Shown one piece after another: positions 46,816 through 58,478 of a DNA stretch of 64,000 bases (its first letter is position 1; each line of letters begins with the position of its first letter). The notes under the pieces are model-generated. The model had not been told where the DNA came from. It saw only the letters and a program-made list of their open reading frames with translations, and searched no databases. The stretch spans positions 2,495,700 through 2,559,699 of the forward strand of contig CAJFCJ010000019.1 of the NCBI GenBank assembly GCA_904063045.1, read 5' to 3'. Both the position numbers and the translations under genes were made by a program. This DNA comes from Dimorphilus gyrociliatus. Lineage: Eukaryota > Annelida > Polychaeta > Dinophilidae.

Positions 46816-47384
46816 ATGGATGGTATAGATTTTTATGCGTTTTTAATCTTTCTATTGATCTCTTGCAAAACCACACTTGGATACGGTGGAGTTAAATGTT
46901 TGCGATGCACACGCTCAATTGATGGAGACAATTGTGTCTATGTAGACCGAATGGATAGATTGGAAGCAAAAACTTGCAAAGACGACGAAGATTATTGCAT
47001 TGTTTGTACAAATTATTGGAGAATAACAATTTTCTATATTTTCTAATCTTTTTATAGACAAAAGTTGAGAATTTTGGCAACAAAATTCTTACATTCGAAA
47101 GAGACTGCGCAAGTAAACAAGTATGCAAATCATCATATTGCAGATCGGTTGGCCGAAGTACATATGTGTAAGTATTATTTTAAAATAAAAACAAACAAAC
47201 AAACAACTCTTCAATTAACGATATACTGTCCACCTTTAGATATAAGCATTGTTCATGGTGCTGTCAAGGTCAACGCTGCAATATTGATGGTCAAGCAAAC
47301 GCAATACACAAAAATAATTCCAAGATAGTGATCTTATCCGTTTTAACTTCCTCTTTCTATGCATTGTTTCGGCAATTCTGTTAA
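46816..47384 (+). CDS. Ly6/uPAR-like GPI-anchored protein
   Basis: Three exons (46816-47001, 47058-47167, 47240-47384) give 146 residues. A signal peptide (FYAFLIFLLISCKTTLG) is followed by a cysteine-rich domain opening KCLRCTRS and closing CSWCCQGQRCN, the CxxC...CC...CN pattern of the Ly6 three-finger fold. A C-terminal hydrophobic segment (IVILSVLTSSFYALF) after a small-residue region suggests a GPI anchor. An AATAAA polyadenylation signal overlaps the stop codon region at 47384. Similar single-domain proteins in invertebrates (quiver/sleepless group) modulate channels or receptors. The exact ligand is unknown. Confidence 0.78.
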
Positions 47385-47682
47385 ATAAAATTTTTCATCA
47401 ACAATATCGATTAGATTAACACTCAATTATAAAAGATAATAAACAGAAGAAACCTATTATCTATAAGTATCTTAGACAAAAAGGACATTAAGCACTATGT
47501 AGAAAAACAGACAATAATGATAATTTTCTCTCTTCCTCTTTATAAACACTTCTACGTGTTAAACAATAAACATTTGTCGGTGATTTTCTCTCCTATTTTT
47601 TTTAAATAGGATATAAAGTTTATTCCCATTTTAATTCAATTTCTTGATTAGTTTTGGCGTTTGAGAATTGATTTTGTTTCTT

Positions 47683-47717
<35 letters not shown>

Positions 47718-48519
47718 TTCCCTTTCTCTCTTTTTGATCTAAATTTGGAATTTTTTAATCTAAAAATTCCGATAATAAACATTTCCGATAGCAAATCTGA
47801 TATTTTATTTTCAATAAAGAAGAAATTACTCTTTCTATTATAATAATAACAACAAACGAGAAAATTTTACATCGATCATAAATAATCCTATACTGGCATT
47901 TTATTTAATTATTCTCAAGAGTATTAAGATTAATTCTTGATAATGTATTAAATTAGAGTTAAGAATTATGAATATTCATTATTTTCAGTCAAATTGATTT
48001 AACACAATAATTTAGGTTAGTTTTAAAAGAAATATTTAAAGCTTAAAAATATTTTTTGTCCTATTGTTTGTGTTTAAGATTTTGTGTTTTTAGTTTTATT
48101 TTCCATAAGATTAGTTTGGATTATGAGAATTTTCTATACACGTATTTAATTGTGTTTTTAGTTAAAAATTCAATTATATGTGAAAAAATTTTATTATTAA
48201 CTCAACTAGTTCGTTTAAAATCAAACAGTATTAAATAAAAGTATTAGAAAGTTTCATATAATTTATTGCATGACTATAAAAGTTAGATACCAAATATTAA
48301 TATATTAATTAACAGTTGACAAGTCTTAAAATATTCAAAAAACAAAAAGATGGAAAGTTTAGCCCTAATATCGCTCATCTTATGCTTTAACTATAATGGC
48401 GTAATATGGACACCGTATTTCAGAGCGTTTAAACAAATGTGCTCTTTAGTGATACGTATTCGTGATATTTTTCGCATTTCCAGCCACCTAATTGAACTTT
48501 TTCAAATAATAACATTATT
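47385..48519. other. Intergenic region upstream of E4F1
   Basis: This 1.1-kb stretch is AT-rich with a CT microsatellite at about 47681-47730. I see no gene in it. Confidence 0.5.
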
Positions 48520-50903
48520 ATGAGTGATAAACACATAATATCGACAACTAAAGGTGAAAATAACCAAGTTAAATGTTCAGATTGCAGCGTTTATTACAAA
48601 AGAAAATCTTCATTGAAGTCTCATATGCGAATTGCCCATAATAAACAAGCGGATGATGCGCTATCAGTGGTTCATATTTTAGAGGAAGATATTGAACAAA
48701 AAGACGAGGAGGTTATTGAGCACATTCCCCATGCCGAAAGGCCTTTTATCTGCAAAATTTGTTCGAAAACTTTCAAAGACTTAACAAACGCAAAAACTCA
48801 TCAATTATCTCATTCTGATTATAGACCATTCGTCTGTGAAGAAAAAACTTGTAAAGCTGAATTTAAAACAAAAGGAGCCCTCGTTAGGCATTGGCGTCGA
48901 CATACTGGAGCGAAACCCTACGTTTGCGACAAGTGCTCTATGACATTTCGTGAATCTGGTGCTTTGGCGCGCCATAGACGATCAAAAACACCATGTTATA
49001 AAAAAATTCGAAAAGGAATTATTAATGAAGAATGTGTTGTAGTTATTAATGAATCTGACTTGAAAGGATCAAGCGAAAAAATTGTTGATTCTCCAACAGA
49101 TGGCGTAACAATTTCCACGGAAGATTCTGACGTTACAGTAGTGACTTATGAGGTTATTATAATAGATTCAATGTCATTCCATTTATTTTCTAAAAGACCC
49201 CTGTCTCATTAATATTATAATAATATTCGTTAAACAGGTGGACAGCTTAAAAGAGGAAAATTCTAAAGTCGTTACAGGCGATTTACATAAAGATGATATA
49301 GATTCGGCCTTGAATCAAAACTGTAAAGTCTGCGGGGAAAATTTGTCTCAAATTGACGATCCATGTACTCATTTAAAAACTCATTTACTTCGAATACCTT
49401 TCCAATGTCCAAATTGCTCCTATTCGGCTAAAGAAGAGGAGGATATTCGTAATCATTTACATCTTACTCATTCCATAGATACTGGCGAATGTAAAAATAT
49501 AGTGAGTGTTGCTACTAAACTAAGATTAAACGTATAAGTCAATCAAAACCCTTTAAAATGATTCTTTAAAGTCGTTGAAAAACATTCTATTTTGTTATAA
49601 ACACTATTAGCTAATGTATTCCTCTTGTTCAAACAGGAAAATCTTCTAAAATCAAAGAGTTGTGGGATAGGAGTTGATTTACCAAATGATGAAAACTCCT
49701 CCGAATATGATTCGATTGTTTCGTAAGTAATTAATAGTAATTAATTTTTATCTTTCTATTCTGTACAAGTACAGAAATTGGTTGTTAAGTCACTCTGTTA
49801 TTTAATATAAATCTATAGATGACGTATAGTCTATTTTTAGACTTATTAATAGTGGAGAGGGAAACTATTGTTTTTTTTCTTTTGTACAGCAACGCGTCCA
49901 AAAGTCTCATTCAACTCTTGGCCTATAAAACGTCCACGTGGGCTGGTTGCAAGATAGACGAGTATTCTAAATATTTGAAGAACTTTCTCTTGGGTTTAAT
50001 GAACTGTCCTGTCTGTGACAAGCCTTTCAAACAAAATGCTTATTTAAAGGTTCATCTCAGAACGCATACAGGTTAAATTTATTTAATATTTATTTCCTTA
50101 TGTGCTAACATTCTGGGCCCTGTCAAGCACAACAATAACGACCTCTTGATTACATTTCAATTAATAACAATTGATTTGTATTAAACGCTATATCTGCACC
50201 AGCCTGTTCAATTTAGGTTATATTTGACTTTAACTTCGCTTTCCTTATCAACAGGTGAGAGACCAGTAGAGTGCAAGGAATGCGGTAAGAGCTTTGCTTC
50301 AAAAGACACTTTAGCGAAACACGCCTATGTTCACAGTAAACATAGACGATTTCGGTGTGGTGTCTGCGGAAAACAGTTCAAACGTTATGCTCACGTTGTA
50401 TCGCATCTTAAAACTCATACTGACGAGAAACTAATCTTTTGTAAGGTCTGCCGAAAATGTTTTCGGACGACGGTTAGTAATTAAAGTTAATCAATACGCC
50501 ATTATTGAATAAGTAATCAATTTATTAATATTGCTTACAATGACTTCTATAGAGTGCATTAAAAGTTCACCTGAGAACCCATACCGACTCATACGCCTAC
50601 AATTGCCCATATGAAAATTGCTCTCATAAAAGTCGAGAAAAGGGTGCTATGCTTCGACATATAAGAACGCATACGAAGGAGAGACCGTATTCATGTTCAA
50701 AATGTGGAAAGACGTTTGCTGAACAAACATCTCTCTCAAGACATTTAAAATCTAAAGGTGCTTGTAGTCAAATTCAAAAACTAATTATCGAATGTACGGA
50801 GATGGAAGCTGACGGACAGGAAATAATGGAAACTTGTGCTGAAGAGGAAATTAGTTACGTCTATATCCCAGTAAGTATAATTAAGGAAACGATAAAAAAT
50901 TAA
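48520..50903 (+). CDS. E4F1: C2H2 zinc-finger transcription factor E4F1
   Basis: Six exons (48520-49152, 49238-49501, 49637-49722, 49890-50071, 50255-50472, 50553-50903) close in frame at 577 residues. Exon 1 holds an N-terminal finger (VKCSDCSVYYKRKSSLKSHM) and a triple ending MTFRESGALARHRRSKTPCYKK, which parallels the E4F1 signature FRESGALTRHLKSLTPC. The second block includes NCPVCDKPFKQNAYLKVHL, RRFRCGVCGKQFKRYAHV, and CGKTFAEQTSLSRHLKSKGA, again in E4F1 order. E4F1 is a transcription factor and atypical E3 ligase linked to p53, cell-cycle and mitochondrial genes. A consensus donor GTAAGT at 50871-50876 suggests an alternative 3' end. Confidence 0.85.
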
Positions 50904-51100
50904 TGATATTAATTTTATGAAAATTGCAAAAATTGTATTCAATAATTAGGAGCATGCATTTTCTTTTCAGTGGTTTCTAAAACTGCTGCTAATGGTGTTT
51001 TTTTTTTGATTTAAGCACTATAAATGACTCAATTATACATGTATACTGCGAAACACAGTACACATATATAAATATATATATTTAGGCTAGTAACAAATGT

Positions 51101-52444
51101 TTAACATCCAATTAAAGCCAATAGTATTTTCTCATAGTTCGAAGAGGTATCTTCCTGCAAAAACGATAAATAAAACTTTTAAGCTAATTCAAACAGAATA
51201 AACAAATAGAACTCTATGACAAAACTAATAGCTAAATTATTTATGCCTGAAGGAATTAATAATGACTTAAATAAACTATATACCTGAATCCATTTTGCTA
51301 ATGTTTTCTTGCTTTTATTTTCAGGAAGTCCTAGAAATTCCTTCTTAATTTCTTCCATGTCAACTTCGCATCTCGACACAATGATTCTAATCAGGGTATC
51401 ATCATCAGTTCCCAATCCTTTCATAGACTTAAGAAGAGCTTTGGCGAACTGAGCTTCCTTATTCTTAACGAAACGGGCTAGCGTTAGCATTGCCTTCTTG
51501 ACATCGCCGCCCATTTCACCATCAATGGCTTTCTCAATATCAGATCCAGTTTGCACTTGATATTCGTAGAAAACTCTTTTCAAGTGAGAGAAGCTCCTGC
51601 ATATGTTCACATTCGTTAAGAATAATTTTGTATACTGATAAGCAGTTTTTTTTCCTAACTAATAAATTGTATAGTTAACAATAAAAGCGTATATGCAAAT
51701 ATACAATGTTTGTAATCCTAGTGCGTTTACCTGCTGCATAAAATTCTATTAAAAGTTGATTCATCTGTTCCCCATCTTTTCTCACCGGCAGCGTATAGGT
51801 CTTGGGCATCTTTCTTGGCCAAATTTATATCAACCTCTCTGAAATTATCTGGTCTTCCGGCTTGTAGAAGAGCAACCAGAAAACGACGAAAATCCCCGGA
51901 AGTATCTCCAACTACATCGTCCTCTAGCGTACGTTTATACAACTCCATATACCTTTGTTTTATCGCCTCCATTTCCGATGGATTTCTCGTACAAATAATA
52001 CTTATCAAAAGATCTTCGTCGGTTCCCAAGCCCTTAATCGCTCGATTGAGTTGTTCAGCATCATAAGTGAATCTATCTCTGCATAATGCCAAGACAACAG
52101 TCTCTAAGTTGCCGCTTAGCTCACTCTTCAGTCTACTTTCCAGGTCATCACCATACATAGTCTTGAACTGCTTTCTAATATCAGCTCTCTGGTCGAAACT
52201 TCTCCTACCAAATACATCAACAATAACCTTATCGTTGCATCCCAACCCTTTCATAGCCTTGTACAATTTAGTACAGTCGGCTTCCGGGTTGAAATTTGGA
52301 TCTGGACGAAGAGAGGGAGTACCGTGCTAAAAAAAAAAAACAAAAAATATAGATTAACAACAAGATTCCTTATCTAATAGATTAATCGAAATTATAAGTA
52401 TATTTTAAAGTATATCTTACGATATAATCAAAATACTGTGCCAT
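51101..52444 (-). CDS. Annexin
   Basis: Four exons (52444-52421, 52326-51731, 51596-51284, 51154-51101) give 328 residues with four annexin repeats and a short head (MAQYFDYIHGTPSLRPDPNF). Repeat 2 (IKGLGTDEDLLISIICTRN), repeat 3 (KRWGTDESTFNRILCSRS) and repeat 4 (MKGLGTDDDTLIRIIVSR) have the GxGTD loop of type II Ca2+ sites. Repeat 1 has GLGCND, so its loop is altered. The second half of repeat 4 (LGLPENKSKKTLAKWIQEDT) departs from the usual LEDxIxGDTSGDY. Annexins bind acidic phospholipids in a Ca2+-dependent way. Which subfamily it belongs to cannot be decided by eye. Confidence 0.93.
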
Positions 52445-54718
52445 CGTTCTTCTTCTGTGTTTTACAACTGATAATGGTCTACTGACACTCCCAAAGAATC
52501 GTCAGCAATGTATGAGTAAACGAAATTATCAGATAGGCTGAAAACTCCTCTTACATAAATATATCATTCCTCGATTAAAGTTTAGTCTTTCCGTAAGATG
52601 GCACTTGTATCGCAAATTCTTGTTTTTTATTTTCAAGAAGCTAAGAATTAAATAGAGCAATAGAATCTATAATCGATTATATTAGTTTAAGATGTTAATC
52701 CGTGGATTAGAGTCATATACCTAAGATTGTATTATTTAGGACTAAAAACGACGAATTGAGAGAAAGAAGGGGGATTTGCATAGTTAAACCAATCCCCATA
52801 AAGAGATCCATTTTCGTTATTGTCTTTTATCAAAGATTTGGCTTCGTAAAAGACCATTCTTACCTACTTCTTTATAAAAGCACTTAATAAGCTTTGTTTT
52901 TTCTCTAAACGTGATAAAACTTGCATCGAGAAAGGTGTAAATACATATAAAGCCAACTCTGTTGAAAACGTCAAAAGAATTTCTTGAAAGTAGCGATACC
53001 AGTCCTTTTGTATTATAATCGCAAAGAGATACTAGTATTATTGTTTCTATATGGAATTACTTATAAGAAATACATAGGAAAAATTCTTTATTAGTAAAAG
53101 GGGTAGTGGTCTATACTGATTACTTTCGATTTCTTCAATGATTGATTAGTATCGAAACGCCCGCTTGTTTATTGACGTTGCCGAGTCCTTAAAAAAAAAA
53201 ACAACCGTAATACCCTTCAAGCAACCTTTTACTGTTATGCTATTTTAATTATCTGTCATTTTTTTCCCCTACCCGCATATTTTTGTTCTCTCTCTTGTCA
53301 AAGGTTTTTCTATAATCTAAGCGTCTGCTGCTGTTGCCTTGAAATTGATCCGTTATTTGCGGTAGCAACGTTGTTAAGTATATCCAGATAGCTGAATTTA
53401 TTTTCAAGCAACTGAACACTAAATATTGATTACAAACCGTTTATTTAGGCCTATTCACTTCAAGACCGCAATCAATCGGTTCTGGCAATGTTCGATTAGA
53501 ATTATATTGATCTACCCCCAACTCTGTACAAATACAGCAGAATCAGCACTAGATATGCCGCTTATAATATTTTTACGAGGTGTAAAACGCTTGTGCCATT
53601 ATAAAATGCTATTATTTATTAGTTCCTCTTTCCCTTAAATATCGAATAAGATATATTCATTTGGAAATGAAGCCTTTAATCATATCAACAATAATCGAAG
53701 AGAATATTATTTTTCAAGGATTGTTAGGTGAAAACTAGAGCGAAATAGGACCTTTATGGCACAAATAACATTATATATAACACTTGTATAATTCAAAGTT
53801 ATGGAAAGATATTTCAAATTTTCCTTTCCATTCCCCCATAGCTCCGCACGCTCTATAAATTGCCAATCAAACACCGGCAAGTGTCAGTTCGCTTATCTTT
53901 ATCAGAGATTTCTTTGGCGCTTATCGATCGTAAAAACGCAGACATGTTTGGGCTTATGAATATCTGAATGTCTAGAATATTACACAACAAATATTTTATA
54001 TTGGCAGTCACTTTATGTTTATAATAACTGTAGGTGTGTATGTTAACTCATGTATGTGCGTACAATGTATATAATGTATATATATATACATTGATATACA
54101 TGAATAGTTATGTAATAGCATACAGGCACACACAAGTATGACACAATGTACAAAAGAATGAGGAGTCGTGACACTGCATAAACTGCAAAATGTATCAATT
54201 GTAAACTGCATATATTCATATTTGTAAGATGCTAATACATATATGTAAAGTATTTAATAAGTACATTGTATATAATCTATACACACTCATTTTGAACTAT
54301 CTAATAAAAAGCACTCAAAATCTTAGCGTGAATAACTTCTGTACAATTCCATCACAGCAATCGCTTGGGCCGGATTTTTATAAAAGATATGTACATGTAA
54401 ATTATGCATATATATATATATATATATGCCCCATTTGAATTTTCTATATAAAACTATAAATTGATCACAGACTTCCTATATACAATTTTTCTTCATTCAG
54501 AGGACGGATTCGATAAGGACGGTAATAGTTTGCTTGAAAATAATAATGAATAATTATGAAAAAAAAGAACAATAATAAAAAAGAGTGAATAGAATAACAA
54601 AGGATAATATAAGAATAAAACAAATGGATAAGACGTAAAAATACATGCATATTGGTTATATACGTGTATGTTTTACGAATAATTAATACTCATACGGCGT
54701 TAATAATGTAAGAAAGAG
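52445..54718. other. Intergenic region annexin / FOXJ1
   Basis: This 2.3-kb stretch holds no convincing ORF. A compact block at 53820-53940 contains CTATAAATTG, a CCAAT box, GATA-type TTATCTTTATCAG and a GC-richer context, like a promoter or enhancer. The rest is AT-rich, with TA repeats near 54070 and 54410. Confidence 0.45.
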
Positions 54719-56011
54719 TTAATTAATGGCCGAAGGAGAATGTAAACTGCTGAAATCCAATAGATTTCCAACATTCAAGTTATCCAGAGCACGATCTAGT
54801 TCATCCCTATTGGATTCTTCCCATGGGTGACCAGCTTCGCTTATTGGGGACGGAGCTATAGGTGTTGATAACCCAGATTTGCCGGAAGCCTCATTTTGAG
54901 ACTCCTCCATTGAATATTTCTCCCACCACTCTGGTGGTTTTATGCCAACTCCTGATACAGTCAAATCCAAAGCCCCACCGCTGCAGAGATCAAGGGGACT
55001 GTCTTGATCGTCGGTACACAGATCTGCATCTCTTAGCAATTCCTCCAGTTCGTCTGGAGTGTCCTGATGATTTCTATTGGTGCCGTCTATAATCTGCTCA
55101 GTTTTCATTTTCATACCCCCGACATCTATGTCTTGTTCGAGGAGAGCATTCCAAGAAATATCTTCGGCTGCCAAGGTCGAATCGCTAGACGAATCGACGA
55201 TGGCATCGGGACGGAGTTCTGGCTCTTGTTTCACAACAACAACCTTTGGTTCGTTACTATTGGCTGCTTCTAATGCTGCTACAGCCCTCTCAGTTTCGGA
55301 AACTTCTTTTTTAATTCGCTTAGGTGTAGGTGTTGTTGGAGCAACAAAGTTTCCAGCATGCCTTCGCTTCTTGAACACTCCATTTACAAACATATCTGAG
55401 TATTCTGGATTTAATTTCCAAAAACCTCCCTTACCGGGTTCATCCTTTCTCCTGGCCACTTTTTGAAAACACTTATTTAAAGACAAGTTATGACGTATTG
55501 AATTTTGCCAACTGGGATCGGCCACTCGGTAATACATATAATTTTCCGTTATCCAAGAATATATACCAGATAACGTAATTTTATTCTTCTTACTGGCTTT
55601 CATCGCCATACAAATTAAAGTGGCATAGCTATATGGAGGCTTTACGTACGGATTCGTCTTATAATCGATGTTCTCTAATGAGTTGGGGGCGGAAGTTTGT
55701 CTGAGAAGCCCTACGTGATGAGGGTTGAATAACGACGCATTCATGGGTAGGACGCTATTCGGATCGACGTTCTGCGTATGAGGATCCAGCGATCCAACAG
55801 GGCTGCTGGGAGCTGATTGAACTTTTTGCGGATTAACAGCCGATGATGGTGACGTTATCGACATAATATTGAGATTTTGCAGCCAAGTTAAAGAAGTTAA
55901 ACTATCATCAAGTTGTTCGACTCCATTTGGTGGTGATGAATTCTCCCTAGCCAACCAATTCTGCCTGAGACGGAGTGCCAAATTCTCCCGTTGACTTGAC
56001 ACGATCGGCAT
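54719..56011 (-). CDS. FOXJ1: Forkhead box protein J1
   Basis: A single-exon ORF of 430 residues from the ATG at 56011; the frame is open further upstream but without an ATG. The N-terminal motif DDSLTSLTWLQNLNIM (about 35-50) is diagnostic for FOXJ1. The forkhead domain (about 123-217) reads KPPYSYATLICMAMKASKKN, then WQNSIRHNLSLNKCFQKV, DEPGKGGFWKLNPEY and FKKRRHAGNF. The acidic C-terminus has ISWNALLEQDIDVG, matching the vertebrate FDWEAIFDAG region. FOXJ1 is the master transcription factor of motile ciliogenesis and would be expected to activate genes such as KIF19 nearby. Confidence 0.95.
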   Translation of the reverse strand: MPIVSSQRENLALRLRQNWLARENSSPPNGVEQLDDSLTSLTWLQNLNIMSITSPSSAVNPQKVQSAPSSPVGSLDPHTQNVDPNSVLPMNASLFNPHHVGLLRQTSAPNSLENIDYKTNPYVKPPYSYATLICMAMKASKKNKITLSGIYSWITENYMYYRVADPSWQNSIRHNLSLNKCFQKVARRKDEPGKGGFWKLNPEYSDMFVNGVFKKRRHAGNFVAPTTPTPKRIKKEVSETERAVAALEAANSNEPKVVVVKQEPELRPDAIVDSSSDSTLAAEDISWNALLEQDIDVGGMKMKTEQIIDGTNRNHQDTPDELEELLRDADLCTDDQDSPLDLCSGGALDLTVSGVGIKPPEWWEKYSMEESQNEASGKSGLSTPIAPSPISEAGHPWEESNRDELDRALDNLNVGNLLDFSSLHSPSAIN

Positions 56012-57383
56012 TTTTGTCGTAGCGGATCTGCTCGAATCGTTTCGGATTAATTGGTGGCACGTGTTTGAATCAAATTCTCTCTCTCCCGAACTACCGCGCT
56101 TGGCGCACAAACTTGCTCAATCATGTCGCCAACCGCAGCTAATCGTTAAGCCTATCCTTATCTATTTAGCTCCGCGTTACAAAGGCCTATTACAGTCTAT
56201 TATAATCGCCGTTATATATACCGGTATATTTGTATATATATCTATATATTTAAAAACAAATATCATAATAATAAAGTAAAATATATGATTATGCAAAATT
56301 ATCCTCTAACCGAAATCCTACTATTATAAATGAAAATCCCTGTCTCTTCAATACTAGTAAAAGTTTAACTAAAGGTCTACTTTAAACGACATAATATACA
56401 AAAAAAGGAAAAGGAAAATGAAAAAGGTAACACCTACCCGATTGATTAAATAACCAACTAATTAAATTCGGGTAATCCTATAACATATACGTGTGCAAAC
56501 ACGCTTGATTAGTTTGTTTACTAGTTTGAAATCCGACTGTCCATCAGCCTTTTTGATAAACGCCGCTCTTCCGACTGGCCAGAAAACTCCAGTGTTCAAT
56601 CGTTTTTATAGAGTTTTTCTAGGCAACAAACGTAAACTCTACTAAACAATTAGTTTGTTAGGCCTATAAGGGATTTTGCTTAGTTACCAATAAACAGTAA
56701 TGTAACTAACGAATATATTGAGGCCTATTCACCTATTGGTTGGATGGTGATCCTCCAAGAACGTTATGCTTTCCACCATTGTCTTTGTTTTACATTTTGT
56801 ATTCGTAATTTGCATTTATATTTGACTATTTGAAACTATTCGTTTACGTCAGTCGACCGAACAATTTTTTACAAATCATTGCGCCATCTATTGGCTACGA
56901 TGATGGTCACCCAAACAAACATCACAACTGTAATTTGCAGTTCACTGTCGATACTCCCGCAAAAAGTTCGTATTTCAAAATTTTTTATATCATTAAGAAT
57001 AGAAAACAAATTGCACTACATTGTCAGTCGTTTTTAACGGACAAGTCTGTACATTGAACTGTACACACGCACACAAACAGTTTATGACAATACAAAAAGA
57101 AACAATACCCATCGCGTGTTCTCCGCAAATTGTTAAAAAATTTTTATAAAAACATAACAAAATTGGTAGATGAAATAAAAAAAAAACAGAAAGGAAAAAT
57201 TTAATGGAAACGGTAGGACGCTCGTTAGGATTATAGAACATAAATTTCTTCTGTTTTTTACTATTGGACGCTCTTCTCATATTGCTTCCTGAGTAAGTTG
57301 TTTTTCAGAAGATACGCATTACTTTAATTTCTTTCAGGTTGAGCGTCATGCGTTGTGAGATCGAATCTAACTGAGGCGTCGAC
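56012..57383. other. Intergenic region FOXJ1 / UBALD
   Basis: It includes the FOXJ1 promoter side. A half X-box (GGCAAC at about 56622) and a TTTTTATAGAG stretch near 56605 are visible. Short ORFs here have no coding character. Confidence 0.45.
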
Positions 57384-58020
<637 letters not shown>

Positions 58021-58478
58021 TTAGACAAGAAATTTACTAGAAATAGCTCTTTGTGTACGTTTCGCTCCGGCAAATGAACCGCGTGATTGACGTGGCCTAC
58101 TTTACACGAATGATTGTCTATTGGTGTAGTTCACAGGAAGTGGGTGTGGTTTATAAGGTCAAAACATTGGAGCATTGAAATACTCCGCCATCCCCCCCGA
58201 TTTCGGGAAAAATTTAATTGCGTATTTAACTTTTTTCACTAGAAAAAGACTCCAACTTTTCAGATTCCGGTTAATAGCAGATTTTAAATTTCCCTACATG
58301 TAAAAATAATAATTTAATACCTTAAATTGTTCCTTTCACTTCCTATAGTTTGTAAACAAACGTGACGTCATATTTTACTGTAATACTGCGGGACTATTAT
58401 CCGCCATCTTTGGTATTTTTTATTGATTTAATTTAACAATGCAAGTTTCGATTCTGAGGTCCTATTGATATATCTATA
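58021..58478. promoter_or_regulatory. Divergent promoter region UBALD / MGRN1
   Basis: The 458-bp region separates two divergent start codons. It includes GTGACGTCAT at about 58361, a CRE-like element close to MGRN1. No TATA box is evident. Confidence 0.45.

Noticed and set aside
53426-53638. 70-codon ORF between annexin and FOXJ1
   Set aside because: No domain, no splice partners and composition like its flanks.
56012-56110. N-terminal extension of FOXJ1
   Set aside because: The frame is open but has only TTG; the first ATG is at 56011.
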